From: Balneolia bacterium
Lineage (GTDB): Bacteria > Bacteroidota > Rhodothermia > Balneolales > Cyclonatronaceae
Assembly: GCA_003567135.1 (NCBI GenBank)
Contig: PXAI01000134.1
Location: 1 to 16,365 of the forward strand
Length of the DNA: 16,365 nt
Direction of reading: 5' to 3'
The position numbers and the translations under genes were made by a program. Under the pieces are notes generated by a model, which ran no database searches, was not told where the DNA came from, and saw only the letters and a list, made by a program, of their open reading frames with translations. Each line of letters opens with the position of its first letter. Position 1 is the first letter of the stretch. Below, one piece after another: positions 1 through 6,370 of this stretch.

Positions 1-111
1 GCGGATGCGGTTCTGGCCGCGAGCATTTTTCACTTTAAGGAGATCGAAATTTCCGATCTTAAAGACGCGATGATCCGCGCCGGCATTCCGGTGCGGCCGT
101 CATCCCCTTAG
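1..111 (+). CDS. hisF: Imidazole glycerol phosphate synthase subunit HisF (3' end)
   Basis: The open frame enters from the left edge and gives 36 residues before TAG. The sequence contains LAASIFHF, then a helix (EIEISDLKDAM) and the ending AGIPVR. This is the characteristic C-terminus of HisF, the cyclase subunit that makes imidazole glycerol phosphate and AICAR in histidine synthesis. In the family, the Ala-Ala-Ser-Ile-Phe-His segment closes the (beta/alpha)8 barrel near the phosphate site. The next gene is hisIE in the same direction, the usual order at the end of a his operon, which supports the call. Only the tail is present, so nothing can be said about the active site. Confidence 0.93.
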   Translation, partial: ADAVLAASIFHFKEIEISDLKDAMIRAGIPVRPSSP

Positions 112-117
112 CAACCC

Positions 118-203
118 CCGTGGTAGAAACGCGATGTATCGAAGACGCGAAATACCGAAGAGGCGAATTATCGAAGACGCGAAGCATCGCGTCTCTACCA
201 CGG
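118..203. repeat. REP-like palindrome with three internal 16-bp tandem repeats
   Basis: The 19-bp arms at 118-136 and 185-203 are inverted repeats with one mismatch (core GGTAGA-ACGCGATG / CATCGCGTCTCTACC). The 48 bp between them are exactly three 16-bp units at 137-152, 153-168 and 169-184, of consensus TATCGAAGACGCGAAN. Units 1 and 3 differ only at the last base; unit 2 has two further changes. The unit shares GACGCGA with the arm, so it probably arose by slippage of arm sequence. Related palindromes occur at 8424, 12117 and 13725. The element lies between hisF and hisIE, so it is probably transcribed and could form a hairpin within the his mRNA. Confidence 0.85.
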
Positions 204-247
204 TTACCCATTTACAAATTGACCTGTAATTTTCCAATTATTCTCAC

Positions 248-862
248 ATGATCGATCCTGAAACACTGAAATTTGATTCAAACGGCCTGATTCCCGCTAT
301 CGTGCAGGATGCCGAAACCCTGAAGGTGCTGATGCTCGGCTATATGAACGCCGAATCAATAAAGCTGACGCACCAGTCCGGCAACGTTACGTTTTACAGC
401 CGCAGCCGGAATGAAATCTGGGAGAAAGGCGCTACATCCGGGAATTACCTGAAGTTCGAATCCATGCACCGGGATTGTGATAATGATGCGCTTCTGGTCG
501 TTGCGCGTCCTGAAGGGCCGGCGTGTCATACCGGAAATACTTCCTGCTTTTATCAGGATGGAGAAACCCCGGAAACTTCGGCTGTTTTTTTAGAAAAGCT
601 CGAAGCGCTGCTTCAGGGTCGCAAAAAAGAGATGCCGGAAGGATCGTACACCACTTCCCTGTTCAAAAAAGGCATCGACAAAATCGCCCAGAAAGTAGGC
701 GAAGAAGCCGTCGAAACCGTCATCGCCTCAAAAAACCAGAATGACGACGAATTCATCTACGAAGCCTCCGACCTGATTTTCCACCTGCTGGTGCTGTGCA
801 CCGAAAAAGGCATCCCGCTGGAAAAGTTGATTGAGGAGTTGAAAGGCCGGCATAAGGGGTGA
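248..862 (+). CDS. hisIE: Bifunctional phosphoribosyl-AMP cyclohydrolase / phosphoribosyl-ATP pyrophosphatase
   Basis: This 204-aa protein catalyses steps 2 and 3 of histidine synthesis: PR-ATP to PR-AMP, then opening of the adenine ring. Residues 1 to about 105 are the HisI cyclohydrolase. They include the WEKGATSG motif (58-65), the metal motif DCDND with Asp76, Asp78 and Asp80, and zinc cysteines Cys77, Cys93 and Cys100 (CHTGN...SCF). Residues of about 110-204 are the HisE pyrophosphatase, an all-alpha MazG-like fold with GEEAVE (151-156) and EASD (172-175). The length matches fused HisIE proteins of other bacteria. The ATG is the first plausible start. No Shine-Dalgarno is visible, which is common in Bacteroidota. 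It follows hisF after a REP-like element and probably ends the operon. Confidence 0.97.
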   Translation: MIDPETLKFDSNGLIPAIVQDAETLKVLMLGYMNAESIKLTHQSGNVTFYSRSRNEIWEKGATSGNYLKFESMHRDCDNDALLVVARPEGPACHTGNTSCFYQDGETPETSAVFLEKLEALLQGRKKEMPEGSYTTSLFKKGIDKIAQKVGEEAVETVIASKNQNDDEFIYEASDLIFHLLVLCTEKGIPLEKLIEELKGRHKG

Positions 863-933
863 TGGATGGGGTGAGATTCTCAGTTTAAGGCAAATCGTCT
901 AAGGTAGTTATTGACTGTTTCAGAAAGAAAAGA

Positions 934-1908
934 CTAAAATACCAAAACGGAATTCACGTGCTCCAGATCATTGTCAAGAATATCAACAATACCAGACGGA
1001 CCTGCTGTAAAGGAAACCCCATCTTCAAATGGCAGCACATCCAGAAAGAAGTAAACAATAAACCTGTGGTTAGTCGTTTTAAAGAAGCTTATTTCAGTGG
1101 GTATACCCTGTGGACTGTTGACGTATAATGAAGTTTGTTCTATTTGGCTGCAAAGTTCACCGTACTCTGAGCCGATGAGCTGAGTTACATCATCTATGCT
1201 CATATTTTCTATTCCGCTTTCGATATGTTTGGGTTCGTAGCGGGGATCATCCAGGAAATAAGTAAGCAAGCCAAGTGTGTGAGTGGAATTTTCATTCTCA
1301 CATGATTGGGAATATGCTTTTTCAAAACTTGATATACCAAACGTAGCTCCTAAAATTGCTGATATTAAAAAGTAGTACTCCCCAATGTTTAGATAGAAAG
1401 CATTAAATTGCTGATAGTTATAACGTCCTGTAATTTGCATTATTCCCCTACCACGATAAAGCCACCCATCGCCACTATCAATTCCAAGATTACCCAAGTA
1501 TGGATGATTGCCATAAACAAAATTCGCAAGTGCCTCAGGGTTATTAATAAATGGCGTCGGATCAGTTAAATTTGGATTGGTTAACGAAAATCTATTTGGC
1601 CATGTTCTTATCAATTGCTCTGCTGTAGAGTAATTTAAATTTTCAGTCACGGTTAAGTTTATTAATCCTCCAGACTCATGTGCAACTTGTGATATAAAGT
1701 GAGAAATAGATTCTTCATCGCTTAATCCAAAGACGTCTCCATTTTCTAAAACCATATCGAGAAGTATTTGCAGGGTTTCAACTGAAACACCGGGGAATAA
1801 ACTCTGTAATTCTTCAATTGTCAAGTCACATAATGGCTCGGGTTCCTCTTCCCCATCGCACCAGGCTGGTGGAAAAGGGTCGTTACATAAACATTCCGGA
1901 TTATCCAT
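934..1908 (-). CDS. Orphan GH19 chitinase/lysozyme-like toxin tip (displaced C-terminal cassette)
   Basis: The ORF is 324 aa. Residues 1-25 copy residues 274-298 of the lipoprotein encoded at 2450-3892. From about residue 35 there is a GH19 glycoside hydrolase fold: FISQVAHESGG (71-81) with candidate catalytic Glu78, TENLNYS with Glu89 as the second acid, and the GDGWLYRGRGIMQITGR block (146-162). GH19 enzymes cut chitin, or peptidoglycan in endolysins and effectors. After residue 165 the usual GH19 ending is not recognisable, and the last roughly 150 residues are unassigned. The ATG is an internal Met of the copied segment. An in-frame TAG lies just upstream of the repeat, and there is no signal peptide, lipobox or convincing RBS. 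As it stands the protein would not be exported and may not be translated. No immunity gene follows it. I read it as a silent cassette. An independent cytoplasmic enzyme or a prophage relic is less likely. Confidence 0.72.
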   Translation of the reverse strand: MDNPECLCNDPFPPAWCDGEEEPEPLCDLTIEELQSLFPGVSVETLQILLDMVLENGDVFGLSDEESISHFISQVAHESGGLINLTVTENLNYSTAEQLIRTWPNRFSLTNPNLTDPTPFINNPEALANFVYGNHPYLGNLGIDSGDGWLYRGRGIMQITGRYNYQQFNAFYLNIGEYYFLISAILGATFGISSFEKAYSQSCENENSTHTLGLLTYFLDDPRYEPKHIESGIENMSIDDVTQLIGSEYGELCSQIEQTSLYVNSPQGIPTEISFFKTTNHRFIVYFFLDVLPFEDGVSFTAGPSGIVDILDNDLEHVNSVLVF

Positions 1909-1922
1909 ATAATCCCGGTCAG
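1835..1922 (-). repeat. 88-bp direct repeat, copy 2 (start of the orphan cassette)
   Basis: This stretch is identical to 3000-3087 at 87 of 88 positions; the one difference is ggaaaaGGGtcg here against ggaaaaGGAtcg there. On the coding strand it runs from CTGACCGGGATTATATGG to GAGGAACCCGAGCC, and encodes DRDYMDNPECLCNDP through EEEPEP. Homology stops abruptly at both ends. The 5' end abuts a TAG stop and non-coding DNA, and the 3' end abuts the GH19 domain. Both copies are in the same reading frame and orientation, 1165 bp apart. Confidence 0.97.
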
Positions 1923-2018
1923 CCTACTCCGGTGCCAAAAAGGTGTACTCATATTATCTTGACAAATTAGGTTTTTTAAAAAAATGACCTTTGTGAAAAT
2001 TGATTTAAAAAAAATAGT

Positions 2019-2462
2019 TCAGAGTGGCCAAACAGCAACAAGCTCAAATTCTTTATCCATTACAATTATGGGCGTAAAACCGATTCTGCCGGGTTTATAT
2101 GGAAATATGAAGTAAAATTCAGAGGACTCGTATAAGCCGTAGTAGTACCCATCGCCAGCGGTTTCAAAGTCGATTTCATCCGGACTTTCTACCCCGGGAT
2201 ACCGTATTGCAAAACACGTCTCCGGATCGGTAACAAGCGTCAGGTCTTCAGGCTTAACATGGTTGAACCCTGCCTCAATTCGGTTTGGTGCCAATGATTC
2301 TCGGGTGAGTAATAATTCAGCAGTTAACTCAAATATATTGTAGGTCTGCTGTTCATAGACTGGACATTCATAGCCAAATTGCTGGGCAAAAACCGTATTT
2401 AAATTTCCAAGAATTGTTGAAGGAAGAATTATTAACGTGATGATAAATTTTAGTATCCGCAT
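2019..2462 (-). CDS. Small exported protein, candidate immunity protein for the upstream lipoprotein toxin
   Basis: The protein is 147 aa. Residues 1-26 form a Sec signal peptide (MRIL-K start, hydrophobic core, VFA cleavage before QQ). The mature part is about 121 aa, acidic and rich in Tyr and Phe, with two cysteines (33 and 83) that could form a disulfide. I recognise no family. Its start lies 13 bp inside the end of the lipoprotein gene, in another frame, so the two are probably translationally coupled. A short, exported partner tightly linked to a protein with a variable C-terminal domain is the usual arrangement of an immunity gene whose toxin acts in the periplasm. The assignment rests on context only. 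It could instead be an accessory or envelope-binding protein. Confidence 0.6.
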   Translation of the reverse strand: MRILKFIITLIILPSTILGNLNTVFAQQFGYECPVYEQQTYNIFELTAELLLTRESLAPNRIEAGFNHVKPEDLTLVTDPETCFAIRYPGVESPDEIDFETAGDGYYYGLYESSEFYFIFPYKPGRIGFTPIIVMDKEFELVAVWPL

Positions 2463-3892
2463 CTTGGCTCCGTATTTGGTTGTTGAGGATTGTCAGTATC
2501 AGGTGTTACTATCATGATGGTTTCGTTATCTATAACTATAAAATTTGTAACATCAGTATTTTCAAATAGAAATTGCATGAAAGCTAAGTCATCCCGACTC
2601 ATTTGATTCGCATAATTAGGAATATTATAACCCATCATATCAATAAAATCATCGAGTTGATCTGATTCTTCTAAGAGAACAAGCATTTCAATGGAGACAT
2701 CATCTATACATCCTATCATGGGTTCACCAGCTTCCCAATAATGGGTATGAATAAGAGTATTAGCTCCAGGTGGTATGATATTACCTATTGTATCAGGGGT
2801 CATGAATTCATCAGGAATATTAATGCTGCATGATCCAAACCAGTCCGGATTCAGTAATGAATAACTTGCATTTAATGAATTAGCAAAGGCTGCAGTTTCT
2901 ATTCTTAATAGGCCGTCATTTTCATTTGACATATCAAAAAGTTCTTGAAAAAGCCCTGCTTCAGCTAAAACATCCACCACCTCATTCCCAGTATCACAAG
3001 GCTCGGGTTCCTCTTCCCCATCGCACCAGGCTGGTGGAAAAGGATCGTTACATAAACATTCCGGATTATCCATATAATCCCGGTCAGTATCGCAAAGATC
3101 CGATATACCACCTCCATCGTTATTGTTTGATCCGCCGTCACCACCTGAGTCATTTTCATCACCTCCGCCAGATGGGGGCGGATCAGGATCTGGTGGTGGT
3201 GGTATATACGAAGCTAAACAAATATATTCCTCAATACAGTTTTGTCCGATCACATCTCCATCCATATTATAAGCGGGTTCACAGATTTCAACCCCACTTT
3301 TTACGACTTCACAGGCAGTACGCCCGATAGAAACTATTATAAATTCGTCTATAAACTCAGAGAAATCGAAACCTGGCTGATTATCCAATATTTGGTGTAA
3401 ATTGCTTCCCGGTGCAAATGTTAATGCCTGATTTAGTACCAATTCTTCAGCCTCATCGCTATCCGGTATCAGCTTATTTACAACTCTGATTACCGTTTTC
3501 CCATTCTCAAGGATTACACTATCCTCGTGCTTATTCTCAAGATCAAGGAGGATCATAAAGCTTAATGCCCTGTTTTTCCCTGCCGCCTGATCCAGAATAT
3601 GCTCAGGGAAATCAATCCCAAAGCGATTAAAACCATACGGATATGTTACAGATGAATCCATCAGCGAACTGTAATTTATATAATAGTCGAACATACTCTC
3701 AGCGGCAAAGTAACCATTTTCCCGCTCCGATTTATTGTCAATAAGCGGAACCTGATGCATGAAGAATCCCTCTGTTGACGTATCCGTTGTAAAACGATTG
3801 GTTTCATATTGCTGCCGGGTAACATCACATGAAATTACACCGGCAAGTAAAAATAAAACCAATAGCCTGACAGAAATATTGCTAAGTTTCAT
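2450..3892 (-). CDS. Lipoprotein with modular variable C-terminus, candidate polymorphic toxin
   Basis: The protein is 480 aa from the ATG at 3892. This start is chosen because it directly begins a lipoprotein signal (MKLSNISVRLLVLFLLAG, VISC lipobox, Cys22). A TTG at 3943 would put 17 unhelpful residues, encoded partly by the poly-G run, in front. Residues 23-230 form an unassigned N-terminal domain. Residues 230-263 are a low-complexity PPPPDPDPPP/GGG/NNN linker. Residues 267-298 are a Cys/Asp-rich segment copied in the orphan ORF downstream. Residues 299-480 are the C-terminal domain, with HTH at 382-384 and SRDD at 432-435, followed by a predicted beta hairpin. An HxH...SxxD arrangement hints at a JAB/MPN-type metallopeptidase, but the spacing is long and the call is weak. 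Membrane anchor, linker, conserved junction, swappable tip and overlapping small gene together suggest a lipoprotein-delivered polymorphic toxin, similar in plan to the SitA lipoprotein toxins of Myxococcus. Confidence 0.7.
   Translation of the reverse strand: MKLSNISVRLLVLFLLAGVISCDVTRQQYETNRFTTDTSTEGFFMHQVPLIDNKSERENGYFAAESMFDYYINYSSLMDSSVTYPYGFNRFGIDFPEHILDQAAGKNRALSFMILLDLENKHEDSVILENGKTVIRVVNKLIPDSDEAEELVLNQALTFAPGSNLHQILDNQPGFDFSEFIDEFIIVSIGRTACEVVKSGVEICEPAYNMDGDVIGQNCIEEYICLASYIPPPPDPDPPPSGGGDENDSGGDGGSNNNDGGGISDLCDTDRDYMDNPECLCNDPFPPAWCDGEEEPEPCDTGNEVVDVLAEAGLFQELFDMSNENDGLLRIETAAFANSLNASYSLLNPDWFGSCSINIPDEFMTPDTIGNIIPPGANTLIHTHYWEAGEPMIGCIDDVSIEMLVLLEESDQLDDFIDMMGYNIPNYANQMSRDDLAFMQFLFENTDVTNFIVIDNETIMIVTPDTDNPQQPNTEPRCGY
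3000..3087 (-). repeat. 88-bp direct repeat, copy 1 (junction before the active C-terminal domain)
   Basis: This is the partner of 1835-1922 (87/88 identical). It sits inside the lipoprotein gene, between the low-complexity linker and the C-terminal domain, and codes for about residues 270-298 with four cysteines. It would serve both as a conserved pre-toxin junction and as a substrate for homologous recombination. An exchange with copy 2 would delete 1165 bp, including the current tip and the putative immunity gene, and would fuse the lipoprotein in frame to the GH19 domain (597 aa). Confidence 0.97.
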
Positions 3893-3932
3893 AAAATTAA
3901 TACACTGTTGATATGAATTTCCTAACAACTTA

Positions 3933-3941
3933 CCCCCCCCC
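3933..3941. repeat. Homopolymer C9 (G9 on the coding strand) upstream of the lipoprotein toxin gene
   Basis: Nine consecutive C on the + strand lie 41-49 bp upstream of the chosen ATG (3892) of the divergent-strand lipoprotein gene, in otherwise AT-rich DNA. Runs this long are prone to slipped-strand mispairing, and in promoter or leader positions they are known to vary expression in several bacteria. Variation here is not shown. The AT-rich 30 bp immediately further upstream could hold the promoter. Confidence 0.8.
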
Positions 3942-4203
3942 AATTGTAAAAAACAAATTGTTTTGTAAATAATAACTCTTCAGTTCAGAAATAAACCTGC
4001 AGCCACCGTCAAAATACATTCCTGGTTTTCAAGAAATAAGGTGAGAACAACCAAAACTCCTGTTCAAAAAATCGCTAATCACTAATCTCAGCTCACAAAT
4101 CTCACTTCCCCCACCTTTTTTATTTGTGTTAAAAAACGGCTTTATTTACTTTGATCACGTGTAGATAATATTTTGAATGTTCGACTAACCGGAGGTAATT
4201 ATT
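3942..4203. promoter_or_regulatory. Divergent intergenic region between the lipoprotein toxin and pgm, with a possible Bacteroidota-type promoter for pgm
   Basis: No gene is seen here. For pgm, TTTG at 4123-4126 followed 19 bp later by TTACTTTG at 4146-4153 resembles the Bacteroidota -33 TTG / -7 TAnnTTTG promoter, with one mismatch in the -7 box. A start near 4160 would leave a leader of about 45 nt. The toxin promoter on the other strand should lie in the AT-rich 3942-3980 segment, but no clear boxes can be named. Confidence 0.3.
4191..4196 (+). promoter_or_regulatory. Shine-Dalgarno site that fixes the TTG start of pgm
   Basis: GGAGGT ends 7 bp before the TTG at 4204. It is the clearest ribosome binding site in the window, and it makes TTG the convincing start of pgm. 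The encoded N-terminus then aligns with the length of other alpha-D-glucose phosphate-specific phosphoglucomutases. Confidence 0.85.
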
Positions 4204-5847
4204 TTGGGTGTTCATGAACTGGCCGGAAAGGCCGCTCCTGCTGAGCTTTTACCAGATATTCCAGAGATCGTCAGCGCGTATTTTAACATCAAACCCGATC
4301 ACCGTAACGCCGCGCAGCGCGTTTCGTTTGGCACATCGGGGCATCGCGGAACTTCCCTGAACGGATCGTTTAATCAGAACCATATTATTGCCATTTCTCA
4401 GGCCATTTGCGCATACAGAAAACGGAAGAAGATTAAGGGTCCTCTTTTTGTGGGGATGGATACGCATGCGCTGTCGCGTCCCGCGCTGGAAACGGCGGTT
4501 CGGGTTTTTGCGGCAAACGGCGTTAACGTTATGGTTCAGGAAGGAATGGGCTACACCCCAACGCCGGTAATTTCCCACGCAATTCTCACCTATAATCAGA
4601 ATAAATCTGAAAGCCACGAAATGGCAGACGGCGTGGTGATCACCCCTTCGCACAATCCCCCGCAGGATGGCGGCTTCAAGTACAACATGACGCACGGCGG
4701 GCCGGCTGATTCCGAAACGACCAAAGAGATCGAAAATCTGGCAAATAAAATGCTGGAAAGCGATCTGAAAGATTGTCGCCGGATGGATCTCGCGGATGCG
4801 CAGAAAAGCGGCCTGTTTCACTTTTACGATTACGTTTCCCCGTACGTGCGCGAGCTGGGAAAAGTGGTTAATATGGATGCCATTCGCAGCGCGGGTGTAA
4901 AAATAGGCGTTGATCCGATGGGCGGAGCCGGTATCCGGTTTTGGGAGCCGATCGCCGAAAAGTACAAACTCGATCTGACCCTGGTTAACAATCGCGTTGA
5001 TCCCACGTTTTCTTTTATGCGGGTGGATAAAGACGGAAAAATCCGGATGGACTGCTCATCAGCCTACGCTATGGCCGGGCTGATCGACCTGAAAGATAAA
5101 TTTGATATTTCGTTCGGTAACGATCCCGACTACGATCGTCATGGAATCGTCACCAAAAGCCGGGGACTGCTCAATCCGAATCACTATCTGAGCGTGGCAA
5201 TCTGGTACCTGTACCAAAATCGTCCTGACTGGCCGAAGAACGCAAAAATCGGGAAAACGCTGGTTTCCAGCTCGATGATCGACCGCGTTGCGAAATCGAT
5301 TAAGCGGGAGGTTTCTGAGGTTCCGGTTGGATTCAAGTGGTTTGTGGACGGGCTGTTCAGCGGTGAATACGCCTTCGGCGGCGAGGAAAGCGCCGGAGCC
5401 AGCTTTCTGCGCATGAACGGAAAACCGTGGTCAACCGACAAGGACGGCATTATTCTGAACCTGCTTTCCGCGGAAATTCTGGCCGTTACCGGAAAAGATC
5501 CGGGCGATATTTACGGAGAATTTGAGGAGCAGTTTGGCAGCCCGGTTTACGACCGCATGGACGCACCGGCCACCAAAGATCAGAAAGCAAAGCTCGCCAA
5601 ACTGGATGCCAACGATGTAACATCAGATACGCTTGCCGGAGATAAAATCACCGAAAAACTGACAAAAGCGCCCGGTAATAACGCCGAAATTGGCGGACTT
5701 AAAGTAGTTACCGAAAACGGCTGGTTTGCGGCGCGCCCTTCCGGCACCGAGGATATCTACAAAATTTACACCGAGAGTTTCAAAGGCGAAGAGCATCTTC
5801 GTGAAATCCAGAAGGAAGCGCGTGAGATTGTTGACAGCCTTTTTTGA
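4204..5847 (+). CDS. pgm: Alpha-D-glucose phosphate-specific phosphoglucomutase
   Basis: This 547-aa protein is almost the same length as E. coli Pgm and collinear with it. It interconverts glucose 1-phosphate and glucose 6-phosphate in the cytoplasm, linking glycolysis to glycogen and nucleotide-sugar synthesis. The substrate loop FGTSGHRG is at 42-49. The active-site phosphoserine loop TPSHNPP has Ser149. The metal loop DPDYDRHG has Asp307, Asp309 and Asp311. The sugar-binding loop GGEESAG is at 392-398, and the phosphate-binding loop RPSGTED is at 511-517. All key residues are intact. The gene begins with TTG behind a strong Shine-Dalgarno site. A small lipoprotein gene starts one base after its stop, so the two are probably co-transcribed. 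Confidence 0.97.
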   Translation: MGVHELAGKAAPAELLPDIPEIVSAYFNIKPDHRNAAQRVSFGTSGHRGTSLNGSFNQNHIIAISQAICAYRKRKKIKGPLFVGMDTHALSRPALETAVRVFAANGVNVMVQEGMGYTPTPVISHAILTYNQNKSESHEMADGVVITPSHNPPQDGGFKYNMTHGGPADSETTKEIENLANKMLESDLKDCRRMDLADAQKSGLFHFYDYVSPYVRELGKVVNMDAIRSAGVKIGVDPMGGAGIRFWEPIAEKYKLDLTLVNNRVDPTFSFMRVDKDGKIRMDCSSAYAMAGLIDLKDKFDISFGNDPDYDRHGIVTKSRGLLNPNHYLSVAIWYLYQNRPDWPKNAKIGKTLVSSSMIDRVAKSIKREVSEVPVGFKWFVDGLFSGEYAFGGEESAGASFLRMNGKPWSTDKDGIILNLLSAEILAVTGKDPGDIYGEFEEQFGSPVYDRMDAPATKDQKAKLAKLDANDVTSDTLAGDKITEKLTKAPGNNAEIGGLKVVTENGWFAARPSGTEDIYKIYTESFKGEEHLREIQKEAREIVDSLF

Positions 5848-5848
5848 T

Positions 5849-6370
5849 ATGAGATTTACCGCACTAATTTTTCTGGGAATGCTGATCGCCTTTTCCGGCT
5901 GTCAGCGAACCTCATCCACAGAAATCCAGTTCAGAAGCTGCCTGGCCGATGAAGCCACGATGGGCAGTTTTCTGTTCGCTTCGCTCGAATCCGCCGAAAC
6001 CGCGCTGATACGTCATGCGCTTCGGGATTCCTCCCGCGAAGCCTACATAGGACTGGCTGAAATGCTCAGGGATGATGAACTACATCTTTCAGAATCCGAA
6101 CTCGCGCCGGATATCACCGATTTCTGGGAGCTTCGGTCGGCAGCCACGGTCGGGGCTTTTGAACGGTGCGCTGCGCTGGTTTCAGATGCGTCGGATACGC
6201 TTACGGAGGAACACCCTGTGTATCAGCTAAATGTATTTTACCAGGGTCGCTCGGGAAACATCACCCCGGAAACTCTTCTTGAAATGATCGGGACGTTCTC
6301 TGATGATGTTTTCGAAAACCTGATTTACCGCGGCGCCGTCATCTCTGCGGTCATTCAGCTTGCGGAGTAG
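5849..6370 (+). CDS. Small lipoprotein of unknown function, coupled to pgm
   Basis: The protein is 173 aa from the ATG at 5849. This start is chosen over longer in-frame extensions because it begins a lipoprotein signal (MRFTALIFLGMLIAFSGC, Cys18) and lies one base after the pgm stop. The mature part is acidic and probably mostly helical, with a middle region that reads like paired helices (SAETALIRHALRDS... and LAEMLRDDELH...). Cys31 and about Cys126 could pair. I recognise no family. The tight spacing implies translational coupling with pgm, but an envelope protein has no obvious metabolic link to phosphoglucomutase. Its last 20 bases overlap the 3' end of the convergent hydrolase gene, and no terminator is seen between them. 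Confidence 0.75.
   Translation: MRFTALIFLGMLIAFSGCQRTSSTEIQFRSCLADEATMGSFLFASLESAETALIRHALRDSSREAYIGLAEMLRDDELHLSESELAPDITDFWELRSAATVGAFERCAALVSDASDTLTEEHPVYQLNVFYQGRSGNITPETLLEMIGTFSDDVFENLIYRGAVISAVIQLAE

Noticed and set aside
137..184. Three 16-bp repeats considered as a small CRISPR array
   Set aside because: The units are directly adjacent without spacers, are only 16 bp, and fill the gap between palindrome arms. There are no cas genes.
934..1908. GH19 ORF as a prophage endolysin
   Set aside because: No holin, spanin, tail or other phage gene is nearby, and its N-terminus is copied from the neighbouring lipoprotein, which points to a toxin cassette.
2926..3330. Plus-strand ORF of 134 codons opposite the lipoprotein linker
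   Set aside because: It is the reverse of the Pro/Gly/Asn-rich and Cys-rich lipoprotein segment. It has low-complexity His/Arg/Tyr content, no RBS and no family likeness.
3893..3943. TTG start that would extend the lipoprotein by 17 residues
   Set aside because: The extension is encoded partly by the G9 run and precedes a complete lipoprotein signal starting with its own ATG at 3892. A signal peptide would not sit behind such a leader.
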